A stretch of 40,908 nucleotides of DNA. Source: Bacteroidota bacterium (GTDB taxonomy: Bacteria > Bacteroidota > Ignavibacteria > Kapaibacteriales > UBA961). A program made the position numbers and the translations under genes. The notes beneath the pieces are model-generated. The model worked only from the letters and a program-made list of their open reading frames with translations, had not been told where the DNA came from and did no database searches. Positions 1 through 7,819 of the stretch are shown here, in pieces (positions within the stretch are counted from its first letter, which is position 1; every line of letters starts with the position of its first letter). The stretch spans positions 1-40,908 of the forward strand of contig JADZAA010000041.1 of the NCBI GenBank assembly GCA_020852855.1, written 5' to 3'.

Positions 1-2
1 AC

Positions 3-116
3 GGGAAAATACAATCGGTAATATCTAAAGCAAGAGGATTTTTAAATTTCGAGCGATTTAGAATTAACGCCCTATTCTACTTCGGAAAACTTAACTTTGC
101 TCCATTAAAATTTTAG
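3..116 (+). pseudogene. 3' end of a probable ISL3-type transposase (truncated by window edge)
   Basis: An open frame enters from the left edge and ends at TAG 114-116, giving 37 residues. The segment has a KARGF (residues 9-13) followed by an NF-x-x-F pattern and FYFGKLNF (residues 25-32). From memory of the family, ISL3 transposases end in a similar 'KARGY...IYLIAGKL' segment, so I read this as the C-terminus of such a transposase. The rest lies outside the window, so I cannot say whether the element is intact or a remnant. No convincing terminal inverted repeat was recognised after the stop, although TTTTAGTAA occurs twice (111-119 and 136-144). The call rests on a short segment and could be wrong. 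Confidence 0.4.
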
Positions 117-322
117 TAATGCCAAAAAAAAAATATTTTAGTAAAAAGCGTACTTCTTTGTAACGAAAGTTAATGTACCGGGATTTTTGTAAATGTCAGC
201 GCTACAAAACAAACGATGCGGGAACTAAAAAAGCTAAATTAAACCTGTGTCGGCCGCTTATGTTCAAAGGATAAAAAATTGGCGGTCTATTTTTTTTCTA
301 ATTTTTTATGAGGCGTTCAGCC
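117..322. other. AT-rich intergenic stretch
   Basis: There is no gene here. It holds a poly-A tract near 125-134 and the upstream region of the lipoprotein gene. A weak promoter-like pair (TTG 158-160, 21-nt spacer, GATTTTTG 182-189) deviates from the Bacteroidota -7 consensus at the first base and is not called as a promoter. Confidence 0.4.
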
Positions 323-991
323 ATGAAAAACTTAATGATGGCAATATTTGCTGTTGCCGCAATCGGATTAGCGTCATGCTCAAATTCAGACGCTCCTTTA
401 TCTTCTACTGCTACGGTCGGCGACGAGGTATCTTCAATCGTAGTTTCTACTACGCCGCCGTTCGACTGGTACGATGCCGTTACTCCTTATGATGCGGTAG
501 CTTGTGTAACTGATGACACGCCTAATTCCGCGTCGGCGGCCAATTTTCGGAATTTTCCGACTCATAAGAAAAATTTGAGTGTGCTTATTCGTTGCTTGCA
601 ACTGACCGATGACCAAAAAACGCAAGTAGGCGACTTTTTGAAAGCCTATCGCGACTGTATGAAAACAACCGGTTCTGCTTTCTTTGATGCTATAAAAGGC
701 ATACGCGAACAGCATAGAACGGCTGTAAAAGAAATACGCGATGCAGTAAAAGCCGGCACAATGACAAAAGACGAAGCCCGTACGCAGTTGCGCGAACTTG
801 AGAAAACTCTTCGCGCATCACTCGAAGATGCTCGTGCCGAGATGATGACAGCCGCAAAAGCCTGCGAGACAACGCTGCTCGACAATATAAAATCGGTTCT
901 TACGGCCGAGCAAGCAACAAAATTGGAAGAGTGGATAAAGACCGGAAAAGTTCCCTGCGACGATAAGCACGGTGGCAGAACACGCCCGTAA
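323..991 (+). CDS. Spy/CpxP-like periplasmic lipoprotein
   Basis: Start ATG 323 is chosen over ATG 308 because it begins a compact lipoprotein signal: a lysine, a hydrophobic stretch, then a lipobox LASC with the modified Cys at residue 19. After a low-complexity Ser/Thr/Asp linker comes a helical domain rich in Lys, Glu and Arg. This domain has two LTxxQ motifs, LTDDQ near residue 94 and LTAEQ near 193, which are the hallmark of the Spy/CpxP/LTXXQ family of envelope stress sensors and chaperones. The protein is thus probably a membrane-anchored periplasmic protein that could bind metal or misfolded protein; its exact role is inferred. It is a single-gene unit closed by the terminator at 1019-1055. 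The length of 222 aa is somewhat longer than typical Spy because of the N-terminal linker. Confidence 0.72.
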   Translation: MKNLMMAIFAVAAIGLASCSNSDAPLSSTATVGDEVSSIVVSTTPPFDWYDAVTPYDAVACVTDDTPNSASAANFRNFPTHKKNLSVLIRCLQLTDDQKTQVGDFLKAYRDCMKTTGSAFFDAIKGIREQHRTAVKEIRDAVKAGTMTKDEARTQLRELEKTLRASLEDARAEMMTAAKACETTLLDNIKSVLTAEQATKLEEWIKTGKVPCDDKHGGRTRP

Positions 992-1018
992 TCGGAAGCG
1001 TACAAATTCTTGAAATAA

Positions 1019-1055
1019 TAAATCCCCGGCAGAATAAATCGGTCGGGGATTTTTA
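1019..1055 (+). terminator. Rho-independent terminator after the Spy-like gene
   Basis: AAATCCCCG and CGGGGATTT form a 9-bp stem around a 15-nt loop and are followed by a T-rich tail. It lies 28 bp after the lipoprotein stop. With A residues 5' of the stem it may also serve the convergent esterase gene. Confidence 0.85.
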
Positions 1056-1093
1056 ATTAAGGCCTGTTAGGTTAAGCAGGCTTTCAACACGTT

Positions 1094-1825
1094 TTAGAAA
1101 CGCGACTCGAGATAATGCGGAAGCATCAACCGCCACGTAGGCCAATCGTGGCGCATATCATGTCCCCATAAGTCTACTTCGCATGGAATCCCTTTTTTAC
1201 GCAGAATATCGCCCATATCAATCGAAGATTTCGGATGTTCGTAGGGGCCTTGTCCGGTTACGAAATGTAAATGCTGTTTCGAACGAAGCAGATTCAGCCA
1301 ATATTCATCGTTCAGATTAGGCATATAATCCACCGGCGAATTGAAATATACATTTTCGTCATAATACTTATCCGCATACCATTTCAGGTCATAAGTGCCG
1401 CTCATTGCTATAAAACCGTCGAACAAGTCGGGGCGACGCAAAACGGTATTGACAGCGTGAAAAGCCCCGAGCGATGCACCGCTTGTAATGATGGGAACAC
1501 GTCCGCCACAGTCGTTAAAAATAAACGGAACAACTTCTTTGGTTATGTAACCGTTGTATTGCTGATGGCGCATAGCCTTGGCTTTCGGCTTCATTCGGGA
1601 GTTCAGCCAACTTTCGCTGTTGATGCTGTTAATGGAGTAAACTTTACATTTGCCGGTTTCAATGTGGTGCCTGATTGAGTCAATCAAATAGAATCGCTCG
1701 TATTCGAGATAATCCGCAGCTGCGGTGGGAAAAAGAAGCAAAGCAAAGCCATAATGCCCGTAAGCAACGATTTCCATATTCTTGTTCAATCGCGGGCTGT
1801 ACCACTTTTGTATTTCTCTGCGCAT
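1094..1825 (-). CDS. Alpha/beta-hydrolase, putative esterase (COG4947-like)
   Basis: This 243-aa protein has the nucleophile elbow G-A-S-L-G with Ser at about residue 118. A C-terminal WGHDMRHDW segment (His near 222 and 226) can supply the catalytic His. The start of the protein, with a surface-layer 'Y-x-SPRL' type sequence and a GHYG/FP region, resembles the COG4947 esterase group, which hydrolyses short-chain esters; the natural substrate is not known. The ATG at 1825 is preferred to the in-frame start at 1909, because the extra 28 residues look like non-conserved leader translation. There is no signal peptide, so it is probably cytoplasmic. It stands alone, converging on the Spy-like gene. 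Confidence 0.75.
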   Translation of the reverse strand: MRREIQKWYSPRLNKNMEIVAYGHYGFALLLFPTAAADYLEYERFYLIDSIRHHIETGKCKVYSINSINSESWLNSRMKPKAKAMRHQQYNGYITKEVVPFIFNDCGGRVPIITSGASLGAFHAVNTVLRRPDLFDGFIAMSGTYDLKWYADKYYDENVYFNSPVDYMPNLNDEYWLNLLRSKQHLHFVTGQGPYEHPKSSIDMGDILRKKGIPCEVDLWGHDMRHDWPTWRLMLPHYLESRF

Positions 1826-2028
1826 GGCATAACTCTTAAAATTGATTTGGATATTGTATTTTATCTGCGAAAATAAGGATTTTTCACCTTTGCCGCCGTT
1901 GCAAATCATCGCAATGAAATAAAACTTGAAGCATTGAGCGGCTTTGTTGCCTACAACTGCGGAAAATCGGCGAAAAAAGGTATTTTTGAGAGCAATTCTT
2001 GCCGAAATGCAGCATTATAATACAAGTA

Positions 2029-2409
2029 ATGAACACCAATCGCCGTACATCGGCAAACAATACTCGGGAAAAAGGAAAAACTGCCGAAGACCTTGCGGCG
2101 GAGTACCTCGAAAATAAAGGCATGGTCATAGTGCGTCGTAATTTCCATTTCGGGCGCGAAGGCGAAATTGACATTATCGCCCGCGACGGCAACGTATTGG
2201 TGTTCGTAGAGGTGAAATCGCGCCGGACCAATGAGTTCGGAACACCCGAAGATGGCATTACATTTGCCAAACGCAAGTATTTGCGTCGTGCCGCCGAAGG
2301 CTATCTCTATGTGAACAAATTAGGCGATTGCGAATGTCGCTTCGATTTCGTAGGGATAGACTACGCCAAAAATCCGGCGGAACTGCGCCATATTATTAAT
2401 GCTTTCTGA
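2029..2409 (+). CDS. yraN: YraN/UPF0102 family protein, endonuclease-like fold
   Basis: The 126-aa protein shows the family's restriction-endonuclease-like core: G-K-x-A-E-D-x-A near residue 20, GEIDIIARD with the acidic residues in the middle, and a strand ending E-V-K-S-R. Together these match the E/D...ExK arrangement of the UPF0102 family. The family is widely conserved and its members are small basic proteins of uncertain function, with suggested roles in DNA processing. ATG 2029 fits the usual family start (M-N-T then the basic stretch); an upstream TTG at 1999 would add ten unconserved residues. It lies 11 bp before the permease gene and probably leads that operon. Confidence 0.88.
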   Translation: MNTNRRTSANNTREKGKTAEDLAAEYLENKGMVIVRRNFHFGREGEIDIIARDGNVLVFVEVKSRRTNEFGTPEDGITFAKRKYLRRAAEGYLYVNKLGDCECRFDFVGIDYAKNPAELRHIINAF

Positions 2410-2420
2410 CTTTTACACGA

Positions 2421-3527
2421 GTGCTTATGCCGTCATATATCGTAAAGCGCGTATTACTTTTTTTGCCTACTTTGTTTATTATTACGCTGATTTCGTTCTC
2501 CATAAGCCGCCTTGCGCCGGGCGACCCGGCAGAGCTGAAGGCCGGCATGGCGGGCGGCGACGGGGCATCTCGCGGCAGCGGAGGAATAAACGCACAAATC
2601 ATTAAACAAGTTCGCGAGCAATGGCATCTCGATAAGCCTGTTTTTCTTATTACTTTGGTTAGTGACGACGATGCAAAAGCACATACTCCATGGATAAGCC
2701 GACTGACGTTCCGTTGGAATGGCATGGAAAATCAATACTTTATTTGGATGCGGCAGGTTTTCGCCCTCGATTTCGGTATCTCTTTTCGAGATAATCGCCC
2801 CGTGCTGGATAAAATTGTCGAACGTTTACCTATAACGCTTTCAATGAACATTGCTTCGCTGTTAATAGCATATCTGATAGCAGTCCCGCTCGGAATTTAC
2901 TCGGCAACACATACCGGTACATTAACCGACCGTATATCTACTTTTGCTTTGTTCGCATTGTATTCGTTGCCTGTATTTTGGATAGGGCGCATGGCCAATA
3001 ATTTTTTATGTAATGCCGAATACCTGCAAATTTTTCCCGCAAGCGGCGTTACTTCGATGAATTATTCTGCGGATTGGTCTTTAATGGAGAAATTTGCGGA
3101 TTATGCCGAGCATCTGTTCTTGCCTATGGTAATGTACACTTACAGCAGTTTTGCGTTTATTTCGCGCCAAATGCGCAGCGCAATGCTGGAAAATCTGCGT
3201 CAGGATTATGTTCGCACCGCCCGTGCAAAAGGATTGGCTGAGCGTGCCGTGATATTTCGCCATGCTTTTCGCAATTCTTTGATACCGCTTATCACTTTAC
3301 TGGCCGGAGTATTGCCGTCGCTATTCGGAGGAAGCGTGATAATCGAACAGATATTTAACATTCCGGGACTTGGAAAATTGTCGTTCGAATCGTTGCAATT
3401 CCGTGATTATCCGACAATTATGGCAATATTTACTATTTCGGCCGTATTGACTTTGGCAGGCATATTACTGGCCGATATTTTATATTCTGCAGCCGACCCG
3501 CGCATAGGCTATGGTAAGAAATCCTGA
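2421..3527 (+). CDS. ABC transporter permease, DppB/OppB type
   Basis: This 368-aa inner-membrane protein has an N-terminal membrane helix (about 8-30) ending in the RLAPGDPAE signature of peptide/nickel permeases. A large periplasmic loop (about 40-130) follows, then five further helices. The cytoplasmic EAA loop is clear near residue 267 (RTARAKGL...HAFRNSLIPL). The C-terminal stretch GGSVIIEQIFNIPGLG is highly typical of DppB/OppB. In standard systems it pairs with a DppC-type permease, two ATPases and a lipoprotein, none of which is nearby, so its partners must be elsewhere. The substrate (oligopeptides, nickel, others) cannot be told. The first periplasmic loop carries a Gly/Ala/Arg-rich stretch (about 42-58) that looks like a lineage-specific insertion. 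ATG 2421 or 2427 could be the start. Confidence 0.88.
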   Translation: MLMPSYIVKRVLLFLPTLFIITLISFSISRLAPGDPAELKAGMAGGDGASRGSGGINAQIIKQVREQWHLDKPVFLITLVSDDDAKAHTPWISRLTFRWNGMENQYFIWMRQVFALDFGISFRDNRPVLDKIVERLPITLSMNIASLLIAYLIAVPLGIYSATHTGTLTDRISTFALFALYSLPVFWIGRMANNFLCNAEYLQIFPASGVTSMNYSADWSLMEKFADYAEHLFLPMVMYTYSSFAFISRQMRSAMLENLRQDYVRTARAKGLAERAVIFRHAFRNSLIPLITLLAGVLPSLFGGSVIIEQIFNIPGLGKLSFESLQFRDYPTIMAIFTISAVLTLAGILLADILYSAADPRIGYGKKS

Positions 3528-3543
3528 TTCTGAATTACCTTTT

Positions 3544-4188
3544 ATGTCTAATTTCTTTGTTTCTCAACCGCGTCATCGCCAAAAAAACATACTCGAAGCA
3601 TTGATTTTCGCAGCGGAAGAACCGCTTTCATTGCGAGAAATCGTAAGAATTATATCGGAAACGGAAGCAAATTCAGCCGACGATACTTCGGATTTGCCCG
3701 ACTTGGCTATGCTTTCGGAATTGCTCGCCGAGATTAATGACGATTTGGCGGCGGAGGAACGTCCGTTCCGTCTTGCAGAGGCAGCCGGCGGCTGGCAATT
3801 TACCACCTCGAGCGAATACGGCGAATATGTGCATCGTTTGTTGAAGTCAAAGTCGCGCAAAAGACTGTCGCAGGCAGCATTGGAAACCTTGGCCGTAATT
3901 GCCTATAGGCAGCCGGTTTCAAAATCAGATGTAGAGGCTGCACGGGGCGTGAACTCTTCGGAAATCGTGAATGCTCTGCTTGAAAAAGAACTTATTCAGA
4001 TAACGGGACGTGCGGAAACGCCCGGTCGGCCGTTACTTTATTCCACATCGCTGGAATTTCTTAGAGTTTTCGGCTTGAAATCGGTAGGCGATTTGCCGAA
4101 ATTGCGCGAACTTGACGAATTTAATACGTTGCGCGTTGCCGAAGAAATAGCCGAAGACGCAACCGATAATAAGATTAAACAGCCTTGA
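3544..4188 (+). CDS. scpB: Segregation and condensation protein B
   Basis: ScpB forms the kleisin-associated part of the SMC-ScpAB condensin complex. The 214-aa protein begins the domain with LEALIFAAEEPLS, followed by a first winged helix. The second winged helix contains the diagnostic LSQAALETLAVIAYRQPVS and an R-G-V-N-S-S segment, then ends in GRPLLYST...F..FGL, all typical of ScpB. An earlier ATG at 3511 would overlap the permease gene by 17 bp and add eleven residues; ATG 3544 fits the family start better, but this is not decided by a ribosome binding site. It is co-directional with mreC 6 bp downstream. No scpA or smc gene is in the window. Confidence 0.93.
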   Translation: MSNFFVSQPRHRQKNILEALIFAAEEPLSLREIVRIISETEANSADDTSDLPDLAMLSELLAEINDDLAAEERPFRLAEAAGGWQFTTSSEYGEYVHRLLKSKSRKRLSQAALETLAVIAYRQPVSKSDVEAARGVNSSEIVNALLEKELIQITGRAETPGRPLLYSTSLEFLRVFGLKSVGDLPKLRELDEFNTLRVAEEIAEDATDNKIKQP

Positions 4189-4194
4189 GTAATC

Positions 4195-5058
4195 ATGTAT
4201 AGAATTTTCGATTTTATCGTTCGCTTCCGAGAGTATTTTTTACTTAGCGTTCTTGTAATTGCCAGCTTTGTGATGATGAGCTATGGTAATGTAGCGCAAC
4301 TTGGCGGGTTCCGTACAGTTGTTGTCGGCGGAATCGGCTGGCTTCAAAACGTTTTTGCTTGGATACCGAATCCTATTGCATTGAAAAGCGAAAATGCGGC
4401 TTTGCGCGAACTCAATCTGCAACTTTCGGACGAGCGCGCCAAACTGCGCTCTGCAATAATAGAAAACGATAAATTGAGGAAACTTCTCGAACTGAAAAAA
4501 AAGTCGAATTACGCACTGGTAGCAGGCGATATTGTTGGGAAAACCACCGTTGAAACTCGCAATTACGCCACTTTGAATAAGGGGACGACAGACGGAATTG
4601 ACGAAGGAATGCCTGCAATTACCGAAGCCGGACTGGCCGGCGTGGTTGTTGCCGTGTCCGATAATTATTCGCTTATTCGACTGCTGATAAACCGAGACAG
4701 CCGAGTAGCCGGAAAAATTGCGCGTTCGAGAATAGACGGTATTCTCGTTTGGGAGGGAGACGAATATTTATCAATGAAAAATATACCGAAGTCTTATGAT
4801 GTAAAAACGGGCGACGAAGTAGTAACGTCGAATTACAGCAATCGCTATCCTCCGAATATCACTATCGGGCGCGTAAAAGCAATACAAGATGAATCGTCCT
4901 CGATGTTCCGTAAGGTTTTGGTGGAACCTACGGTGCGTTTTTCGACAATAGAGCAACTCTTTGTAGCTAAAGTGGCACCCGACACACAGCGAGTGCGATT
5001 AGAAAAATATATAGAGCCGATAAAGGAAGTTCTGCGAGCCCGGTCCAGAACACGTTAA
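4195..5058 (+). CDS. mreC: Rod shape-determining protein MreC
   Basis: MreC is a bitopic inner-membrane protein of the elongasome, linking MreB filaments to PBP2 in the periplasm. The 287-aa protein has a cytoplasmic start, one membrane helix at about 13-33, and a coiled coil at about 63-100 (ENAALRELNLQLSDERAKL). A beta-rich C-terminal domain follows, with the family pattern N-K-G-T-x-D-G-I-D-E-G-M-P near residue 128 and D-x-V-x-T-S-x-x-S-x-x-Y-P-P near 209. It follows scpB by 6 bp and precedes mreD by 17 bp. mreB is not upstream as it often is, so this part of the mre cluster is separated from it. Confidence 0.95.
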   Translation: MYRIFDFIVRFREYFLLSVLVIASFVMMSYGNVAQLGGFRTVVVGGIGWLQNVFAWIPNPIALKSENAALRELNLQLSDERAKLRSAIIENDKLRKLLELKKKSNYALVAGDIVGKTTVETRNYATLNKGTTDGIDEGMPAITEAGLAGVVVAVSDNYSLIRLLINRDSRVAGKIARSRIDGILVWEGDEYLSMKNIPKSYDVKTGDEVVTSNYSNRYPPNITIGRVKAIQDESSSMFRKVLVEPTVRFSTIEQLFVAKVAPDTQRVRLEKYIEPIKEVLRARSRTR

Positions 5059-5075
5059 TTTCAGCAAAAAGAATC

Positions 5076-5606
5076 ATGCAAAGAGTAGAACAACGTACAA
5101 TTTACGACTCGAACCCGATTATTCGGTATATCTTTTACGGCATGACGTCGTTTTTGCTGGCGATATTGCACATGTCGTTTTTGGATTTGATTTCCGTAGG
5201 CGGCGTTGCACCCGACCTGCTACTGTTATTGACGATATGGATTGCTGTTTCCGAAGGGCGCATGCCGGGAATGACAGTCGGTTTTTTAAGCGGAATATTA
5301 CTCGACGTTATCAGCGATGATGTGCTTGGTACGAACGCTCTTGCAAAAACTATGGCCGGATTTATAGCCGGATATTTTTATTCGGAAAAAAACTCGAAAA
5401 CGCTTCCGGCAAACTATGCTTTTCTCGGTGTTACCGCGCTTTCGTCTTTTCTGCACAATTGCGTATATTTTTTCTTCTACGTTAGGCCAACCGAAATAAA
5501 TTATTTCGAGTTTTTTCTTAAATACGGACTTGCGTCCACGCTTTATACTACTGTAGCCGGAATTTTCCCAATGCTCTTCAAAAGGCAACAGCAGGTGGGA
5601 CGTTAA
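5076..5606 (+). CDS. mreD: Rod shape-determining protein MreD
   Basis: This 176-aa integral membrane protein has about five hydrophobic helices, starting with F-L-L-A-I-L-H-M-S-F-L-D-L-I near residue 27. The core PDLLLLLTIWIAVSEGRMPGM and the following GFLSGILLDVISDD are the usual MreD signature (P-D...G...G...G.DV.S). It works with MreC and RodA/PBP2 in lateral-wall synthesis. Its position right after mreC confirms the assignment. The usual downstream mrdA/rodA genes are absent; a TPR protein follows after 122 bp. Confidence 0.92.
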   Translation: MQRVEQRTIYDSNPIIRYIFYGMTSFLLAILHMSFLDLISVGGVAPDLLLLLTIWIAVSEGRMPGMTVGFLSGILLDVISDDVLGTNALAKTMAGFIAGYFYSEKNSKTLPANYAFLGVTALSSFLHNCVYFFFYVRPTEINYFEFFLKYGLASTLYTTVAGIFPMLFKRQQQVGR

Positions 5607-5728
5607 CGCAGAAAGTTTTGTTGCCGACCGGCTCCGAATTCGACGGCAAAAGTTTTGGCTGAAAAGTGCTGTAGATTTTGGCGGTACCATTTTTTACTTG
5701 CAACGTTTAACCGAGTTTTCTTACGCGA

Positions 5729-7756
5729 ATGTCCCGTTTATTGCATTTTTTTCTTGTTTTTTCGCTACGCCTGCCGCCGCTATTGACGATTGCATTTTGT
5801 ATATCGGCCTTTGTGGCGGCCGAAATGCCCGCAAGAGAAAAAAACTTTGCAAACAGAGGCACCCAACTTCTTCGCTTGGGGCGTTACGACGAAGCCGCCG
5901 CCGTATTGACTGAAGCTTTGAAACGCCGGCCGGATAATACTGCCGCTCTTTTTGACCGTGCTACGGCATATCTTCATTCTAAACTATACGAAAGTGCGTT
6001 TGCCGATTTCTCTACGTTGTGTCGAACTATGCCCGACGACGCTCGCGTTTGGTATAATGCGGGATTAAGTGCGCGATATTTGCAGAAATACCCGCTTGCC
6101 GTTGCTCATTTCGATAAATCGCTCGAATTGCGTTCCGCGCAGCCGGCAGCTCTTATGGAGCGCGGATATTGTCGCTATTTATTGAAAAACTACCTTGATG
6201 CAGAGCGGGATTATGCCGCGGCGGTACGTATTGTTCCGCGAAATGCGGACGCATGGTATTCTCTTTCGCTTGCCCAACATCAGTTACGCAATACGTCGTC
6301 TGCTATGGCGGCTGTTTCCCGTGCATTGCAAATAAATCCGATAAATTCGGCGTATCGCCTGCAACGTGCCTATTTATTGTTGGAATCGGCACCCAAAGCC
6401 ATTGCAAAATATCAATCCGAAATTTGCGATTCCGCCGATACTCGCAAAGTGATTAAATTCAGCATTAAAAGCCTGAATCAAAGAGCCGGCTATTCGCGTG
6501 TGATAGCCGATGCTTCGGCTGTTACGGCAGTACAGTCGGAAAATCGCTCGGCCGGTTTGTTACTTCGCGGCTATTGTTACTATCTGTCGGGAGAATACTC
6601 TCGTGCCATATCCGATTTTACACGTGTAACAGACAAATCGCCGGAGCCGGAGGCTTTTTATTATCGTGCAGTCGTATTTGCGAAAAAAGGGGAAAATGCG
6701 AAAGCCCTTGCCGATATAAACCGAGCGTTGCAACTCCGGCCAAACTCAACAACTTATAGAATACTTCGCGGCTCGATACTTGCGGCAAACGGTAAATATG
6801 GCGAGGCAACAGAGATGTTCTCGGCAATTTTAAGAACAAATTCACAAGATGCAACCGTGCTTTGCAATAGGGCTTCTGCTTATTTGGGAGTAAATAATTA
6901 TTCTGCCGCTCTTCAAGATGTTAATCGAGCAATGGAATTAGATGATGTTTCTGCCGACTTATGGTTGCAATTAGGCGTAACTTTGGCAACCATTGCCGAC
7001 AGCGGCGGCTTGTCGCAATATAGAATACTGCACGATACATTACAAACCACTACCCAAACCGGAGTTGAAATGCAAATTTCCGCATATCAAGGCGTGGATA
7101 CGGCCATTATGCACCGTGCTGTTAATTGCTTCTCACGCTCGATTCAGTTGCGATGTTTCGAGTCGAAAGCATACATTGCACGTGCTTCGAGCCGTTTTCT
7201 TTTGCAAGATTACGAGGGTGCGCTTGCCGACGCATTACGTGCGGTAGATCTTGATGTAAAAAGCCCGGACGCACATATCGAGGCAGGAATGGCATATCTT
7301 GCGCTTCGCAATACAAAATCTATGTTTGGAGAATTTAAGGTTGCGGCACGATTGGCACCCGATAATCGCAGGGCGCGGTATTCCTACGGCTATGCTTTAT
7401 TTGTACGGGCTGATTCAGTATTTCACGCCGAGAACGGGCGCGTTCCGTTGCTTGATTCCATTGCTTCGGCGGCATTTAGAGAGTTCTCGGCTGCCGATGG
7501 GATAGATGCTGCCGACGACACCCGCATAATGCTGGGAATTTCTTGTTTTTTCCTTAGAAAATACAAGCAATCTCTCGAACTTTTTCATGAAAGCGGTGAA
7601 ACGGAGGCAGAACTTTACTATCGCGGTCTTACGCTCGCCGAATACGGCGATGTCGGCGAATCTGTTACGGCTTTGCGCAAGTATCTTGCCGTCGGTTTGC
7701 GCCGCGACTACCGGAACAATGCAACCGCACTTTTGGAATCGCTTATGAAGCAATAG
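5729..7756 (+). CDS. Exported TPR-repeat protein
   Basis: The 675-aa protein starts with a hydrophobic signal-type segment (about 3-31) ending in F-V-A-A-E. It then consists almost wholly of tetratricopeptide repeats: examples are RGTQLLRLGRYDEAAAVLTEAL at the N-terminus, RGYCYYLSGEYSRAISDF near 275 and RASAYLGVNNYSAALQDV near 385. A dozen or so repeats can be traced, with a less regular spacer around 415-455. Such solenoids scaffold protein complexes, here most likely in the periplasm or on the outer membrane. The Ala/Asp periodicity (D-E-A-A, A-L-A-D) is of the TPR-1 type. It follows mreD by 122 bp, so a role in envelope assembly is possible but only inferred. No enzymatic domain is visible. 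Confidence 0.8.
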   Translation: MSRLLHFFLVFSLRLPPLLTIAFCISAFVAAEMPAREKNFANRGTQLLRLGRYDEAAAVLTEALKRRPDNTAALFDRATAYLHSKLYESAFADFSTLCRTMPDDARVWYNAGLSARYLQKYPLAVAHFDKSLELRSAQPAALMERGYCRYLLKNYLDAERDYAAAVRIVPRNADAWYSLSLAQHQLRNTSSAMAAVSRALQINPINSAYRLQRAYLLLESAPKAIAKYQSEICDSADTRKVIKFSIKSLNQRAGYSRVIADASAVTAVQSENRSAGLLLRGYCYYLSGEYSRAISDFTRVTDKSPEPEAFYYRAVVFAKKGENAKALADINRALQLRPNSTTYRILRGSILAANGKYGEATEMFSAILRTNSQDATVLCNRASAYLGVNNYSAALQDVNRAMELDDVSADLWLQLGVTLATIADSGGLSQYRILHDTLQTTTQTGVEMQISAYQGVDTAIMHRAVNCFSRSIQLRCFESKAYIARASSRFLLQDYEGALADALRAVDLDVKSPDAHIEAGMAYLALRNTKSMFGEFKVAARLAPDNRRARYSYGYALFVRADSVFHAENGRVPLLDSIASAAFREFSAADGIDAADDTRIMLGISCFFLRKYKQSLELFHESGETEAELYYRGLTLAEYGDVGESVTALRKYLAVGLRRDYRNNATALLESLMKQ

Positions 7757-7819
7757 AAACGGCAGCTGGTGATGGCACAGCATTGTACACAGCCGTTAAA
7801 ATAGCGCAAAGAAAGTTTG

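Noticed and set aside
5621-5649. Terminator after mreD (TTGCCG/CGGCAA stem)
   Set aside because: The stem is only 6 bp with a 17-nt loop and there is no T-run directly after it.
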